A stretch of 64,000 nt of DNA from Harmothoe impar (GCA_947462335.1 OX381715.1:38292650-38356649); one strand, 5' to 3'. Counted from the stretch's first letter, positions 1 through 9,595 are shown. Notes: generated by a model from the sequence alone, not told the origin. Made by a program: numbers and translations.

Positions 1-180
1 GATGTGAGGATGTAGGCGTGGACATGGCAGTGGATGTGTGGACATGGTGGTGGAGGTGTAGACATGGTAGTGGATGTGTGGACATGGTGTTGGACGTCAG
101 AACATGGTGTTGGACACGTCAGGACATGGTGTTGGACATCAGAATATGGTGATAAATGTGTGGACATGGTGTTAGTAGAT
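1..180. repeat. 20-bp minisatellite, variant block 1
   Basis: From about position 19 the sequence repeats every 20 bases around GTGGACATGGTAGTGGATGT, first in clean phase and then with small indels (GTTGGACGTCAGAACATG type) toward 180. It matches the main block (391-1265) at about 16 of 20 positions when phased, so it is a diverged part of the same satellite. It runs off the left edge of the window. Confidence 0.8.
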
Positions 181-254
181 ATTCTTTAGTTGCAAGTCAG
201 CCTAATTTCAATGAGTTGATGGGAGGTTCATGTGAGTCCATGTTGATATGTGTC

Positions 255-374
255 GTAAGGAAATGGCAGGGGTGGTGAGGAAATATTAGGGGCCATAAGG
301 AAATGGTAGGGGTCATGGGGAAATGGTAGGGTTCGTGAGGAAATGGTAGGGGTCGTGAGGGAATGGTAGGGGTC
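255..374. repeat. 20-bp minisatellite, variant block 2
   Basis: Six consecutive 20-base units with consensus GTGAGGAAATGGTAGGGGTC and no length change. Phased against the main block, about 15 of 20 positions agree. Same period and partial identity imply common origin with local homogenisation of a separate variant. Positions 181-254 between blocks 1 and 2 show no clear repeat. Confidence 0.8.
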
Positions 375-390
375 GTGACGATATAGGAGG

Positions 391-1265
391 GGATGTAGTA
401 GTGGATGTGAGGATGTAGTAGTGAACATGAGGATGTAGTAGTGGACGTGAGGATGTAGTAGTGGACGTGAGGATGTAATAGTGAATGTGAGGATGTAGTG
501 TGGGAGGTGAGGATGTAGTAGTGGACGTGAGGATGTAGTAGTGGACGTGAGTATGTAGTAGTGGACGTGAGGATGTAGTAGTGGACGTGAGTATGTACTA
601 GTGGACGTGAGGATGTAGTAGTGGACGTGAGTATGTAGTAGTGGACATGAGTATGTAGTAGTGGACATGAGCATGTAGTAGTGGACGTGAGGATGTACTA
701 GTGGAGGTGAGGATGTAGTAGTGGATGTGAGGATGTAGTAGTGGAGGTTAGGATGTAGTAGTGGATGTGAGGATGTAGTAGTGGATGTGAGGATGTAGTA
801 GTGGATGTGAAGATGTAGTAGTGGACGTGAGGATGTAGAAGTGGATGTGAGGATGTAGTTTTGGATGTGAGGATGTAGTAGTGGATGTGAGGATGTAGTT
901 TTGGATGTGAGGATGTAGTAGTGGATGTGAAGATGTAGTAGTGGATGTGAGGATGTAATAGTGGATGTGAGGATGTAGTAGTGGACGTGAGGATGTAATA
1001 GTGGATGTGAGGATGTAGTAGTGGACGTGAGGATGTAGTAGTGAATGTGAGAATGTAGTTTTGGATGTGAGGATGTAGTAGTGGACGTGAGGATGTAGTA
1101 GTGGACGTGAGGATGTAGTAGTGGATGTGAGGATGTAGTAGTGGACGTGAGGATGTAGTAGTGGACGTGAGGATGTAGTAGTGGATGTGAGGATGTAGTA
1201 GTGGATGTGAGGATGTAGTAGTGGATGTGAGGATGTAGTAGTGGACGTGAGGATGTAGTAGTGGA
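391..1265. repeat. 20-bp minisatellite, main block (about 44 units)
   Basis: Consensus GTGGACGTGAGGATGTAGTA repeated in perfect 20-base phase with substitutions only, mostly at GAC/GAT and AGTA/AGTT. The complementary strand of the unit has no stop in any of its three frames. It therefore yields a long reading frame with a 20-residue period rich in His, Thr, Ser and Leu. I read that frame as an artefact of the repeat: 20 is not a multiple of 3 and nothing shows selection on a protein. Confidence 0.95.
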
Positions 1266-1329
1266 TAGTTTAGCTGGACCAGTGCTGGACAAGTGCGATT
1301 GTATCCCATTGAGATGTGAGCCCCAGAGC

Positions 1330-1357
1330 TGCCAAAACGTTTTGATACGTTTTGGCA
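1330..1357. other. Short perfect inverted repeat
   Basis: TGCCAAAACGT and ACGTTTTGGCA, 11 bp each, are separated by six bases (TTTGAT). It lies just beyond the minisatellite in otherwise ordinary AT-rich DNA. Function unknown; chance or a regulatory palindrome are both possible. Confidence 0.6.
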
Positions 1358-1801
1358 TAGAATAACTGTAGAGAGCCTCCTGCAAAAAAACGTCCTAAAA
1401 CGTATTTTATTTAATTAGCAAATAAGTCAATAATTTCCATAAATCATGTCATAATCAATTAATTTGAGCTTGTACACTATACCAGCTGTGTTTTTAATGC
1501 AATGACTGCTTGATTGAACAGGTAAGTTGAATAAAACATCATGTTACATGTTGATGAAAATGATGTGTTTTCTCAAATGTGGACCCCTTTAGCTAATCAA
1601 TGGATTTCATGGCTAATTAATTTATATATGCATCTAAAAGTCGTACACTAAATCCTGTTTAAGATGAAGACAAAGTATGTGGAATTATGAGAAGCCAAAT
1701 GGTTTTATTCTTAACCTTTTTTTACATATAGATATTTTGTATCAAAATATGGTAAAAGTGCAAAAATCCTTGGCGTTTGGGGCCCTCAAATCCCAAGAAG
1801 G
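1358..1801. other. AT-rich non-coding stretch
   Basis: No gene or repeat seen. A strong donor-like string CAGGTAAGT lies at 1519-1527, but the sequence before it lacks a pyrimidine tract, so I do not call a splice site. Confidence 0.5.
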
Positions 1802-1985
1802 CTGGCATTTGGAAGGTCCTTTTTACACCCCACATCAATACGTTCTGGGGGTGCTCTGACAGAAAGCACTGGCATATGGAGGGCCCATTTTACACCCCAC
1901 ATCACTACGTTCTGGGGGTCCTCTGACAGAAAGCACTGGCGTTTGGAGGGCCGTTTTTACACCCCACATCAGTACGCTATGGTTG
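1802..1985. repeat. 67-bp tandem repeat, about 2.7 units
   Basis: Units begin CTGGCATTTGG (1802), CTGGCATATGG (1869) and CTGGCGTTTGG (1936), exactly 67 bases apart. They share ACACCCCACATCA and GTTCTGGGGGT segments. The third unit is incomplete and diverged. No coding potential. Confidence 0.85.
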
Positions 1986-2044
1986 TGCTAAGGATATATG
2001 CTGCAGTGGTTATCCAATACATGTGAGTGCCCCCCCCCCCCGGA

Positions 2045-2224
2045 TATCCTCCCAGAGGGTCGGCATGATACATTAATGCAACACTTCCAACTTACTCGCT
2101 GGAGCTGCGACGGTGCAATATTACGACCAATATTGCCTTTTAGCACTGGCGAGTCAATGTATTCATGCATCATAACGACCAAGGGCATGATACATTAATG
2201 CATTATGCCGTCCTTAAAGGGTTA
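2045..2224. mobile_element. TTAA-P element, partial
   Basis: The right end is intact (tail type, GCATTATGCCGTCCTTAAAGG followed by GTTAA). The left end is lost next to a 12-base C run (about 2030-2041). Interior GTCGGCATGATACATTAATGC and GGCGAGTCAATG hairpin parts are recognisable but diverged. Confidence 0.75.
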
Positions 2225-2480
2225 AAGGATTAATCGGCGAGCTGACTATGCTAACTTTTGACAGGCCCTCTATTCTACACAGTCGTATTGAGTACAGCAT
2301 TAGCTATAATAATTATACTTGGCATGCCCCTGAGTCTACAGGACAATGTTGACCTGGTCACCTTATAGCATAAGCTAGGTGTATACCTAATAAAGCCTAT
2401 TGGTAAGTGATTGGCTACAGCAGTCTGTATAGGGCTCTACTGTGTATTATATCAGATGTCTACAGTGTGGGCACTGTTAA

Positions 2481-2728
2481 CCCTTTAAGGACTGGATGTC
2501 GCTAAGTGATGACATTTGTCGCCATGATGCATGAATGCAGCCCCGGCGAGTAACTCACTTGTGGTACCAGTAACTCACTGGTGGTGAGTAGTTGGGCATG
2601 TGTATCAACCCTACAGGGTCAGCATGGTGCTCGATTGTAGCACTGGTGAGTTGTTCGCCAAGCCTGTATTCATGCATCATTGCAACCAAGGCCATGATGC
2701 ATTAATGCATCATGCCGTTCTTAAAGCG
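2481..2728 (+). mobile_element. TTAA-P element, full length
   Basis: Begins CCCTTTAAGGACTGG directly after TTAA (2477-2480) and ends TTCTTAAAGCG directly before TTAA (2729-2732), giving 248 bp between perfect TTAA flanks. Head on the left (GTCGCTAAGTGATGAC), tail on the right (GATGCATTAATGCATCATGCCG). One of the best copies for defining the family. Confidence 0.9.
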
Positions 2729-2732
2729 TTAA

Positions 2733-3123
2733 TGTGCTGGCATTACATTATGTATGGGTCAATATCGCTGTTGTCCTACAGTCCGTAGTGCTATGTGACC
2801 ATGTTGATATGTCGCTATTTGATGTAATGATTTATGGTATGCCCTGCTGCTACTTTACAGTCTGGCGGTAACAATTCCTATAATCTGCCAGTAGCTATAG
2901 TACAATACAACTATCCTTGTTGAATATAGGCAGTGCTGTTCCTTTGAATATATCATGATGAATTGACTCACATTAAGGGATCATGGCTGCACAGGCCATA
3001 ATTACAGAATGCGTAATGAGTCGTCAAATACCACACATGATTTGGGTGAGATCCTGAAAAGGTAGGAGGCCTTCTTTGAAAAAAAGAAAACAACACTATT
3101 GGTAGCAGAATTTAATGAGGGTA
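2733..3123. other. Non-coding stretch
   Basis: Mixed AT-rich sequence with no gene, clear repeat or motif that I can support. Confidence 0.5.
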
Positions 3124-3450
3124 CTTGGACTGCTCCATGGGGTCGGGAATAGTAGACCAACTGCCAATATATCTGATGAGGTCAGGCAGCTCTGTGGATA
3201 TGTATAGGGGTGTACTATGGTCTATATTATCATCCAAAGATTTAGGTTAGACTTAGGTGGGTTCTACCTAAATAGGTACATGTAGAACCCATTTTAAATA
3301 AAATGAAAACCCTATGGGTAACAAAAAAAGGCTATTTGGACTCCTCCAAGGTGTTTGGGGATATAGTAGATAAGCTGCCAATATATCTGATGAGGTGATG
3401 GCAGGTGTGTGTATGTTTATAGGGGTGTACCGTGGTCCATATCGTCCACA
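3124..3450. repeat. Tandem duplication, about 214-bp offset
   Basis: A block of about 113 bases (3124-3236) recurs at 3338-3450. The shared core GCCAATATATCTGATGAGG starts at 3163 and 3377, followed by TATAGGGGTGTAC and GGTC(C/T)ATAT. The copies differ by many substitutions and small indels, so the duplication is old. The spacer contains TTTAGGTTAGACTTAGGTGG. Confidence 0.75.
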
Positions 3451-3543
3451 TCATACATTATTACTGCAGGTCACGCCCCACTGACCACCAGGTACAGTCC
3501 ATATATAGCTACATCAACACGCCCCCCGTGGTGTACACCCCTG

Positions 3544-3565
3544 CCACCAGGGGGCACCAGGGGGC
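3544..3565 (+). promoter_or_regulatory. Two overlapping CTCF-like cores
   Basis: CCACCAGGGGGC (3544-3555) shares its last base with CACCAGGGGGC (3555-3565). Both match the bilaterian CTCF core CCASYAGRKGGC in the same orientation, 11 bp apart (one helical turn). The match is seen in the sequence; binding is inference. It lies just upstream of the dispersed repeat at 3589, so it could be repeat-borne. Confidence 0.45.
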
Positions 3566-3588
3566 GTGGTCATCGACCCCCGCTGGTC

Positions 3589-3975
3589 ACAATCTCCCAG
3601 CAGATTCGCCCATCTGTTTATACCGGCACTATACTTCCTTCTCTGCCAAAAGGTGGCGGATCACCACAAAAACTTGCCTACGCTATGATTTTGATATATG
3701 TATAATACAACTATGGATCCATTCAGATATATAAAGGAAAGTATGAAGAACAAATGTTTAAAATTACAGAATTACTAGTCATATTTTTATGATAGAAATT
3801 GAATGTAATCTTCGAAACTCTGTGGTGTAAGCGGGGTGTAAGAACATTGGAGTTGGTGATGGGGATAGGAGAGCAGAGTGATACTGTTTTCCTCCCTTCT
3901 TCCACAAAGAGCTCATGTAGTCCGATTTCTTTGGCAGAGTTTTATTTGAGACTGTGCTGGGAGAGTACGCTGGTC
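3589..3975 (+). repeat. Dispersed repeat family R3, copy 1
   Basis: Shares a succession of blocks with 23,491-23,913 (opposite strand) and 56,795-57,140: CAATCTCCCAGCAGATT, TTCCTTCTCTGCCAAAA, a TTTTTATGATAGAAATTGAA segment, CTTCCTCC-type pyrimidines, and a GGCAGAGTTTTATTTGAGAC end followed by GGGAGAGT. No protein match is recognised. CTCCCAGCA/TGCTGGGAG at the two edges may be remnants of terminal inverted repeats. Confidence 0.75.
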
Positions 3976-4194
3976 ACTGGGTGCTCAGTTCACCCTCCAC
4001 ACTAACCTACTAACCCTTTAAAAGAAAAGATCAGCGTAATTTTGTGTGTCATTCTATGGGCAGTATTGATATGAACTATAACAAACATTTTATCAACATT
4101 TGCAGCATATTCAAATATTAAAATAAAATTGTCATTTGATCAACCAAGTTGGGATTCTAGTTGTGTTGTATATATATCTTTAAAAAAAGTTCTA

Positions 4195-4280
4195 CATGTA
4201 TGCATCATGCCCTTGATCGTCATGATGCAATAATTCATGAATGCATCATGAATGCAGCCCTGTGGAGTAACTCATGTACT
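4195..4280. mobile_element. TTAA-P fragment
   Basis: Contains CATCATGCCCTTGATCGTC, CATGATGCA and ATGAATGCAGCCC followed by GAGTAACTC. The right half and both termini are missing. Confidence 0.65.
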
Positions 4281-4383
4281 GTTTAAGCTGACTTGTTGTT
4301 AATGTATGTGTTGTGTCCTATTGCAGGTGAGTACAAACCACGGTCTGACCCCTAGACGTACAGGTAGGGATGAGCCTGAAATG

Positions 4384-4580
4384 TACACTGTGAAAAGTTG
4401 GTTGCCATTTTTGTAGGTGTACATTAGATTCTTCTGTAGGTGTACAGCCTATTGTATGTATAAAAACAGTAGAACCTGCTGTAAACCTACAGTAATTCTA
4501 CTGTAAATCCATTCTACAGTAGATTACTTCAGATCTGCAGTAGATTCTACTGTTTACCTACACCAACTATTTACAGTGTA
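4384..4580. mobile_element. TA-flanked MITE (mariner-like), 197 bp
   Basis: Outer arms TACACTGTGAAAAGTTGGT (4384-4402) and ACCAACTATTTACAGTGTA (4562-4580) are near-perfect inverted repeats beginning TA-CACTGT. Inside, a second imperfect inverted repeat of CTACTGTA motifs runs from 4464 to 4555, starting AAACAGTAGAA and ending TTCTACTGTTT. Terminal TA and small size fit a Tc1/mariner-type non-autonomous element; no transposase is present. Confidence 0.7.
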
Positions 4581-4592
4581 ATTGTGAATTCA

Positions 4593-4750
4593 ACCATTGA
4601 GGACAGGGTGTTGCTAAAAGGCGACATTTGTCATCATGACATTTGTCGTCATGATGCACCAATGCAACCCAGGCGAGTTACTCTCTAGAGCTGCATTTGT
4701 GCATCATGACGACAAATGTCATATTTTAGGGACATGCCGTCCTTAAAGGG
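4593..4750. mobile_element. TTAA-P element with two head ends
   Basis: Left end CCATTGAGGACAGGG with GTTGCTAAAAGGCGAC; right end GTCATATTTTAGGGAC then CCGTCCTTAAAGGG and TTAA (4751-4754). Both ends are head type, unlike other copies, and the tail hairpins are gone. It sits 12 bp from the preceding MITE. Confidence 0.8.
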
Positions 4751-4754
4751 TTAA

Positions 4755-5078
4755 AGGTGTAACTGTGTAGCTTACCTTTACCTAGATACGGTTACCCATC
4801 ACATGGAGAAGGATGGATAAAGTCTTACAATGCCAGATTTGACTAAATAACACGGGTTATTAACACCTGCGATTAACAGGTTCTTCGTTTTCATGAAAGT
4901 CATAGTTGGCAGGGAGGAAAAATTACCCACACCATGTGTATCTATCTGTCTATTATTAAATGCAATATCGGAACTAAGTCGTCGTGCGCAAAGCGTATAT
5001 TTAATGTAATTGGTATCGAGTGGTCTGTTCACATAAATTCACACAGATGTTATACCTAAGCTCACCCGTACAGTGAAA
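4755..5078. other. Non-coding stretch
   Basis: No supported gene, repeat or motif. A 77-codon minus-strand frame here shows no domain or splice context. Confidence 0.5.
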
Positions 5079-5080
5079 TC

Positions 5081-5245
5081 TCGTTATAAGGAGGGCCCTT
5101 TAGGAAGGTAAATTTTCTCGTTATAAATAATGTCCATTATAACCAATACTAAGTAAAGAGAGAATGGGCAAATTTGGCAATGGACATGTGTTCCTTGTAA
5201 CATGAAGTTCCTTATATCAGTCCCCTTTATAACGAGGTTTTAATG
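5081..5245. mobile_element. pogo/Tigger-like MITE, 165 bp
   Basis: Left terminus CAGTGAAATCTCGTTATAAG follows TA (5079-5080). The right terminus CTTTATAACGAGGTTTTAATG precedes TA (5246-5247). TIRs of the type CAGTGAAACCTCGTTATAA with TA target sites are characteristic of pogo/Tigger-related elements. The interior is too short to code for a transposase. Fragments with a similar tail occur near 36,600 and 63,595. Confidence 0.75.
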
Positions 5246-5548
5246 TACTTCATCCTATACAAAATACCTCTCATACAAATACATATCTTTCTATATTATC
5301 CATATATTCAGAATGTAGCCTTTATACCAGTGCTCCTTAGTATATATTCCCTTACCGTCCGCACCCTGCAGTGTTAGTTGTGACCTGCCTGCTTCATATC
5401 CACATACGGTCATATTATAGCACTTGGATAAAGGACTGGGCAATAAGTAACAACAGGGGGAACTTGGCTTAAACCATCTCTACCTCCCCACATATGTTTT
5501 TTTTCTCGCTAAATAAGCTGAAATGTGGGTTAACATTTGTGACCCTGA
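5246..5548. other. Non-coding flank of the LINE
   Basis: AT-rich, no gene seen. The LINE break point is taken at about 5549 because the endonuclease reading frame is closed by TGA at 5546-5548. Confidence 0.45.
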
Positions 5549-7971
5549 CTGGACGTATGGATCCTTGGTGACTTAAACGTGAACACGCTATACCATCACA
5601 CAGTGAAATACCGCTACTTACAGTCGTTCTTGTGTAAATCGAAACTGGAATATCTGCAGACAGGATATACGCACTACCACCCCAGGGGGGCGTCCATACT
5701 GGACCACGTCTACACCAACTGCACCAAGGTGGCCGATAATGGATTGATAGATGACAGCCCCAGTGACCACATGCCTGTATACGTCATTAAAAAACAGCTA
5801 CCATCGAATAAAAGAAGTAAATCCATCACAGGACGCTCGTACAAGAGATACAACAAGGCCGACCTTCAACACCACATGCAAAGCACTGACTGGAGTGCCT
5901 TGGATAACCCAGCGACAACCAGCGAAGCCTACAATAAACTGCTTATGACGTTGGTGGAGTATCTCGACCTCCACCACCCAATTACGACCTTCAAAGTACC
6001 AGACAGCAAACGGCCAGTTTTTAAAGAGAATGTTCTAAAACTGGTCAGGGAAAGAAGAAAGGCTCTAAGAGATGCAAGATACATACCTCGTGGTATCTAC
6101 AACCGCCACACGGCGAAGGCCCGACGCCTAATGAAGTCAGTCGAAGCCACAGCATTGGCAAACCGGAAAAAATTGATCCTTGAGGACCTAACCAGGTACA
6201 GGGACGACCCACGCAAATTCTGGAGTGTCCTGAAAGAGTTATGGAATGGCGATTCCGAGGAAGTGCCGATGTCACTCGTAAGCAACGACGGCGAGTCCAT
6301 CCCATCCAAAGACACTGCCGCATTTGTAAACCACTTCTACAGTACCATAGGCTCCAAATTGGCTGAGAAGTTTGATCGCCCTTCACCAGACGACTTACCA
6401 GATGACACGCCTGATGAAGACATACCCCTTGGGGACCATATGGTATTCAACCGAGTGAATGAAATGGAATTGGGTAAACTAACCAAATCCATAAACACAA
6501 CCAAGTCTTCTGGAATCCCGAATGTCAGAACATGCATCGTCAAAGACGCCCTACTCAGTGTACCAGCTGTAATGACAAAGATCATAGACCACAGCACACA
6601 AAATGCCGACTTCCCACCAGATTGGAAAACCGGCAGAATCATCCCTCTACCCAAATCGGGAGATCTACACAAAGTGGGGAATTGGAGACCGGTTTGCTTA
6701 TTGAACAGCTGTTCGAAGCTATGTGAGAAAATAGTCCACACCAGAATCATTCAGCACATGATTGAACGCCAGCACTTGTCGAAAATTTTCCCGGCCGCAG
6801 CACGAATGACGCAATCTTCCACATAACGAAAGACCTGCTAGAAGCCATGAACAAGCGTCAAGTCTCTGCGGTGGTCTTTATAGACCTCCGCAAGGCTTTC
6901 GACACTGTCAATCACTCGATACTCTTCAGAAAAATGTTCACATACGGTATCACCGGGCAGGCCCTCGACTGGACGCGCAGCTACCTAAACGCGCGACAGC
7001 AGTACACAACAGCCAACAGCATAGACTCACCAACTGAGCCCATCACCTGCGGCGTGCCCCAGGGATCCGTCCTGGGGCTGTTGCTGTTTCTAATATACGT
7101 CAACGACGTTGAGGACTGCATACAAAATAGTAAAGGATACATCTACGCGGACGACCTGGCACTAGTGAGCTCAGCCAGCTCACCAGCCAGAGTCCAGACA
7201 TTACTGCAGCTTGACACCAACTCCATAGCCACCTGGAGCGCCGCGAACCAGCTAACAGTAAATGAGGATAAGACCAAAGTATTGTGGACATACCCGGTCA
7301 CTTCGCCTGTTGATGCCACCGCCCTACCAATAACCATGAACGGAAGGTTATTGGGGGTAGTACACTGCTTCAACTACTTGGGGGTAGTGATCGATCGACA
7401 CCTGTCCTTTTGCCAACATCTAAAGAAAGTGATAGGCACGGTCAGGAGCAAATACGCGCAGCTGTGGAACACGCGCAAGGAGACCGACAAACAGACAACG
7501 TTGATGATATACAAGACAATGGTGCTGCCCTGCCTTGAATACTGCCCACTGATTCTAGACAGCGGGCCTGTGTGGGCCGTAACCAAACTGCAGACTATCC
7601 AGAATGATTGCCTGAGAATTGTCAACAACATCCACGACGCACGAGAGGCCAATGTAGCTGAACTACATCAAGACTCTGTCTTGGACATGCTCCAACCAAG
7701 ACGGAACAAACAGCTACTCGTATTGATGTTTCGCAGGTCCAAATGTGAATACAATCTACTCCAACCCACACGTGCGTTGCGCGGCAACAACAAGCTGAAG
7801 TTCAGACTGCACCGCCCACACAAGACGAGCTACATTAACAGCCCGGAGTACAGAGGCTCCAGGTTGTGGGATCGCCTGACGTCGGCCCAACAACACAGCC
7901 TGGGCGTTATGGAATTTGTGACATGCCTGAAACCCGCAGACTTAAGAGCCCTCGAACGCATTGTAATATAG
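5549..7971 (+). pseudogene. LINE ORF2 remnant: endonuclease tail plus reverse transcriptase
   Basis: Frame 1 of the remnant (5549-6826) holds the endonuclease motif ILGDLNVN (GDLN at 5567-5578) and the C-terminal SDH motif (5762-5770). A Lys/Arg-rich linker (KLVRERRKALRDARY) and the N-terminal RT segment with NWRPVCLLN follow. Just upstream of 6790 the frame slips by one base; the conserved PGRSTND segment is read from 6790 in the other frame. The second part (ORF from 6847) has FIDLRKAFD (residues 11-19), GVPQGSVLG (69-77) and the catalytic YADD (7144-7155), then a C-terminal part with GSRLWDRLTSAQ. All RT catalytic aspartates are present, but the 5' truncation and the frameshift make it dead. 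It ends at TAG 7969-7971. The long open frames suggest a fairly recent insertion. Confidence 0.92.
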
Positions 7972-8180
7972 TATAGTACCTCGTAACACAAACCAGTCAC
8001 ATATAGTGATTGAGGGACAAACACTTGAACTGAGAACAACGGCCTAAAATAATACTAATATCTATATTTAGTGATATAGTGTTATATGAATACCTGAATA
8101 ATTAACAATTGGCATAATATGAAAAACGTCTGTATTGTATACGATTTATTAATGCCAAATAAAAATCTAAACTCAAAAAA
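5549..8180 (+). mobile_element. 5'-truncated non-LTR retrotransposon (LINE)
   Basis: A single LINE body: the end of an AP-like endonuclease, a reverse transcriptase, a C-terminal region, and a 3' UTR of about 210 bases ending in the A-rich string AAATAAAAATCTAAACTC near 8,158-8,175. The motif set (GDLN and SDH in the endonuclease, GVPQGSVLG and YADD in the RT) fits the CR1/jockey group broadly; I cannot assign a clade. The 5' part (ORF1 and most of the endonuclease) is missing, as is usual for copies made by target-primed reverse transcription. No target-site duplication is evident. Confidence 0.9.
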
Positions 8181-8204
8181 CTCATAAACTGGGATCTTGT
8201 TTAC

Positions 8205-8380
8205 CCCTTCGAGAACGACATGATCTTATAGCATTATGCCCTTGGGTACAGACACGGTTCAGACACCCCTGAAGGGTCAGCATGATGCAGTAATGCAGCA
8301 CCGGCAAGTTACTCACCAAGGCTGCATTGATGCAACTTAACGATAAATGTCATCTTTTAGCGACATCTGTCCTTAAAGGG
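8205..8380 (-). mobile_element. TTAA-P element, 176 bp
   Basis: Begins CCCCTTCGAGAACGACATG after TTAC (8201-8204), only about 25 bp beyond the LINE 3' end. Ends GCGACATCTGTCCTTAAAGGG before TCTC. Tail left, head right (GTCATCTTTTAGCGAC). Confidence 0.8.
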
Positions 8381-8590
8381 TCTCTTTTTTTCTTGTGTCT
8401 AACCCCTGATCTACCCACACCGCCCCAGTTGTTAGATAGTGACCACTCCCCAACTACACCAAATGCTGTCACACATAATGCCAGAAAAGGCAGGTGAATG
8501 TCATATGTGTGTGGCATTTATAGGAAGGCATTTACAGTTGGGTTAAAGGACGTTGAGAGGTGAGATGCTGGCAGGCCTCCTGCAAAGATC

Positions 8591-8997
8591 ACCCCTTTTC
8601 AGTCTTAAGGGACAGCATAGGGATGCAATACACCATGCCTTTCTGCTATCATGATGCATGATGCATAACTGCACCGTTGGCGAAAGCTCTTGTAGGGTCG
8701 GAATGATGCACCAATGCAGAGCCAGGTAATTCGCCATTGCTGCATCATGACGATGCATGGAGCTTGAGGTAGCATGCCTTAATGCATCATGCCCTTGGTT
8801 TGTGATGGTGCATGAATGCGGTCCTGGTGAGTAACTCGCCAGAGCTGCATTCAAGTAGTATGCCTAACCTATGATGTTGATACACTCCCGGAGGGTCAAC
8901 ATGATGCACCAATGCAGTACCGGCGAATTACTCCTAACGGATGCATTAGTGCAGCATGATGACAAGTGTCATTTAGAGACATGCCGTCCTGAAAGGG
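8591..8997 (-). mobile_element. TTAA-P element, expanded to about 407 bp
   Basis: Left CCCCTTTTCAGTCTTAAGG; right GACATGCCGTCCTGAAAGGG then TTAA (8998-9001), followed by a second AGGGTTAA. The interior carries extra GATGCA-type hairpin units (8640-8770 and 8780-8960), as if one element lies within or beside another. A block of non-element sequence (8381-8590) precedes it. Confidence 0.75.
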
Positions 8998-9074
8998 TTA
9001 AAGGGTTAAATGCCATGTGTCACGGGGTGTGTCTGTTACATTGCCTTACCCCTTAATGGCGGCTCTCACCTCTG

Positions 9075-9113
9075 TCTGTGACGTCACAGATTGTACCTAA
9101 TCAGTCACGTGAC
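9075..9113. promoter_or_regulatory. CRE palindrome and E-box/USF palindrome
   Basis: TCTGTGACGTCACAGA (9075-9090) is a 16-bp perfect palindrome centred on the CRE octamer TGACGTCA. GTCACGTGAC (9104-9113) is a perfect CACGTG palindrome 14 bases later. Such pairs are common near animal promoters. No transcript start can be read from the sequence. Confidence 0.45.
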
Positions 9114-9358
9114 CTTTGAGGGACCTTCAGCCTTTGTGACCTTGAATCAGGTTTCCTGTCCTCCTTTCAGCCTGGTGGCTAATTAAGGAACTAATAGGCT
9201 GGGTCACACTAAGGGTGGAGTTCTGTAGACCGCCGCCTGATTCCTGCCCTCTCCTTTCTGTCAGTATAGAGCTGCCTCACTGCCTTACCTCACTGCCCAA
9301 CTTCATACTACGCATGTCTCTCTCCATCCAACTGTATATTCCTCCTTAATCCTCTCCC

Positions 9359-9383
9359 TTTCCTTCCTTCCTTCCTTCCTTCT
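9359..9383. repeat. (TTCC)n microsatellite
   Basis: A short run of CTTCC units, about five repeats. Confidence 0.8.
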
Positions 9384-9384
9384 T

Positions 9385-9595
9385 GGACATTGGCATTACT
9401 TAAATTCGACAGGTGACACAGTTCGCAGGGCCCCAGATCGACAAGGCAACTCTTTTAACTTTTGTGACAAGGGACAAGGGAATGTTGGGGGTCGGCGGCA
9501 AGGGATAAAACCTACTCCTTGAGGTCACCAAGGGACAATACCTATTTCTATAAATCGACAAGGGACATTGGTATTTTTTAAATTCAACAAGTGAC
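9385..9595. repeat. 34-bp direct repeats bounding a 210-bp block
   Basis: GACATTGGCATTACTTAAAT... (9385-9418) recurs as GACATTGGTATTTTTTAAAT... (9562-9595), each continuing to GTGACAC. Between them CGACAAGG and AAGGGACAA motifs recur. The following GTCTGGGGCCCT is also found at 48,330 beside another GTGACA-rich stretch, so this may belong to a dispersed family. Confidence 0.6.

Noticed and set aside
228..1385. 385-codon minus-strand frame, His/Thr/Ser-rich
   Set aside because: It is the translation of the 20-bp minisatellite, whose complement lacks stops in every frame; no independent coding sign.
1519..1527. CAGGTAAGT, a perfect donor string
   Set aside because: No open frame or pyrimidine tract before it; isolated match.
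6045..7652. Several minus-strand and alternative-frame ORFs within the LINE
   Set aside because: Shadows of the endonuclease/RT reading frame.
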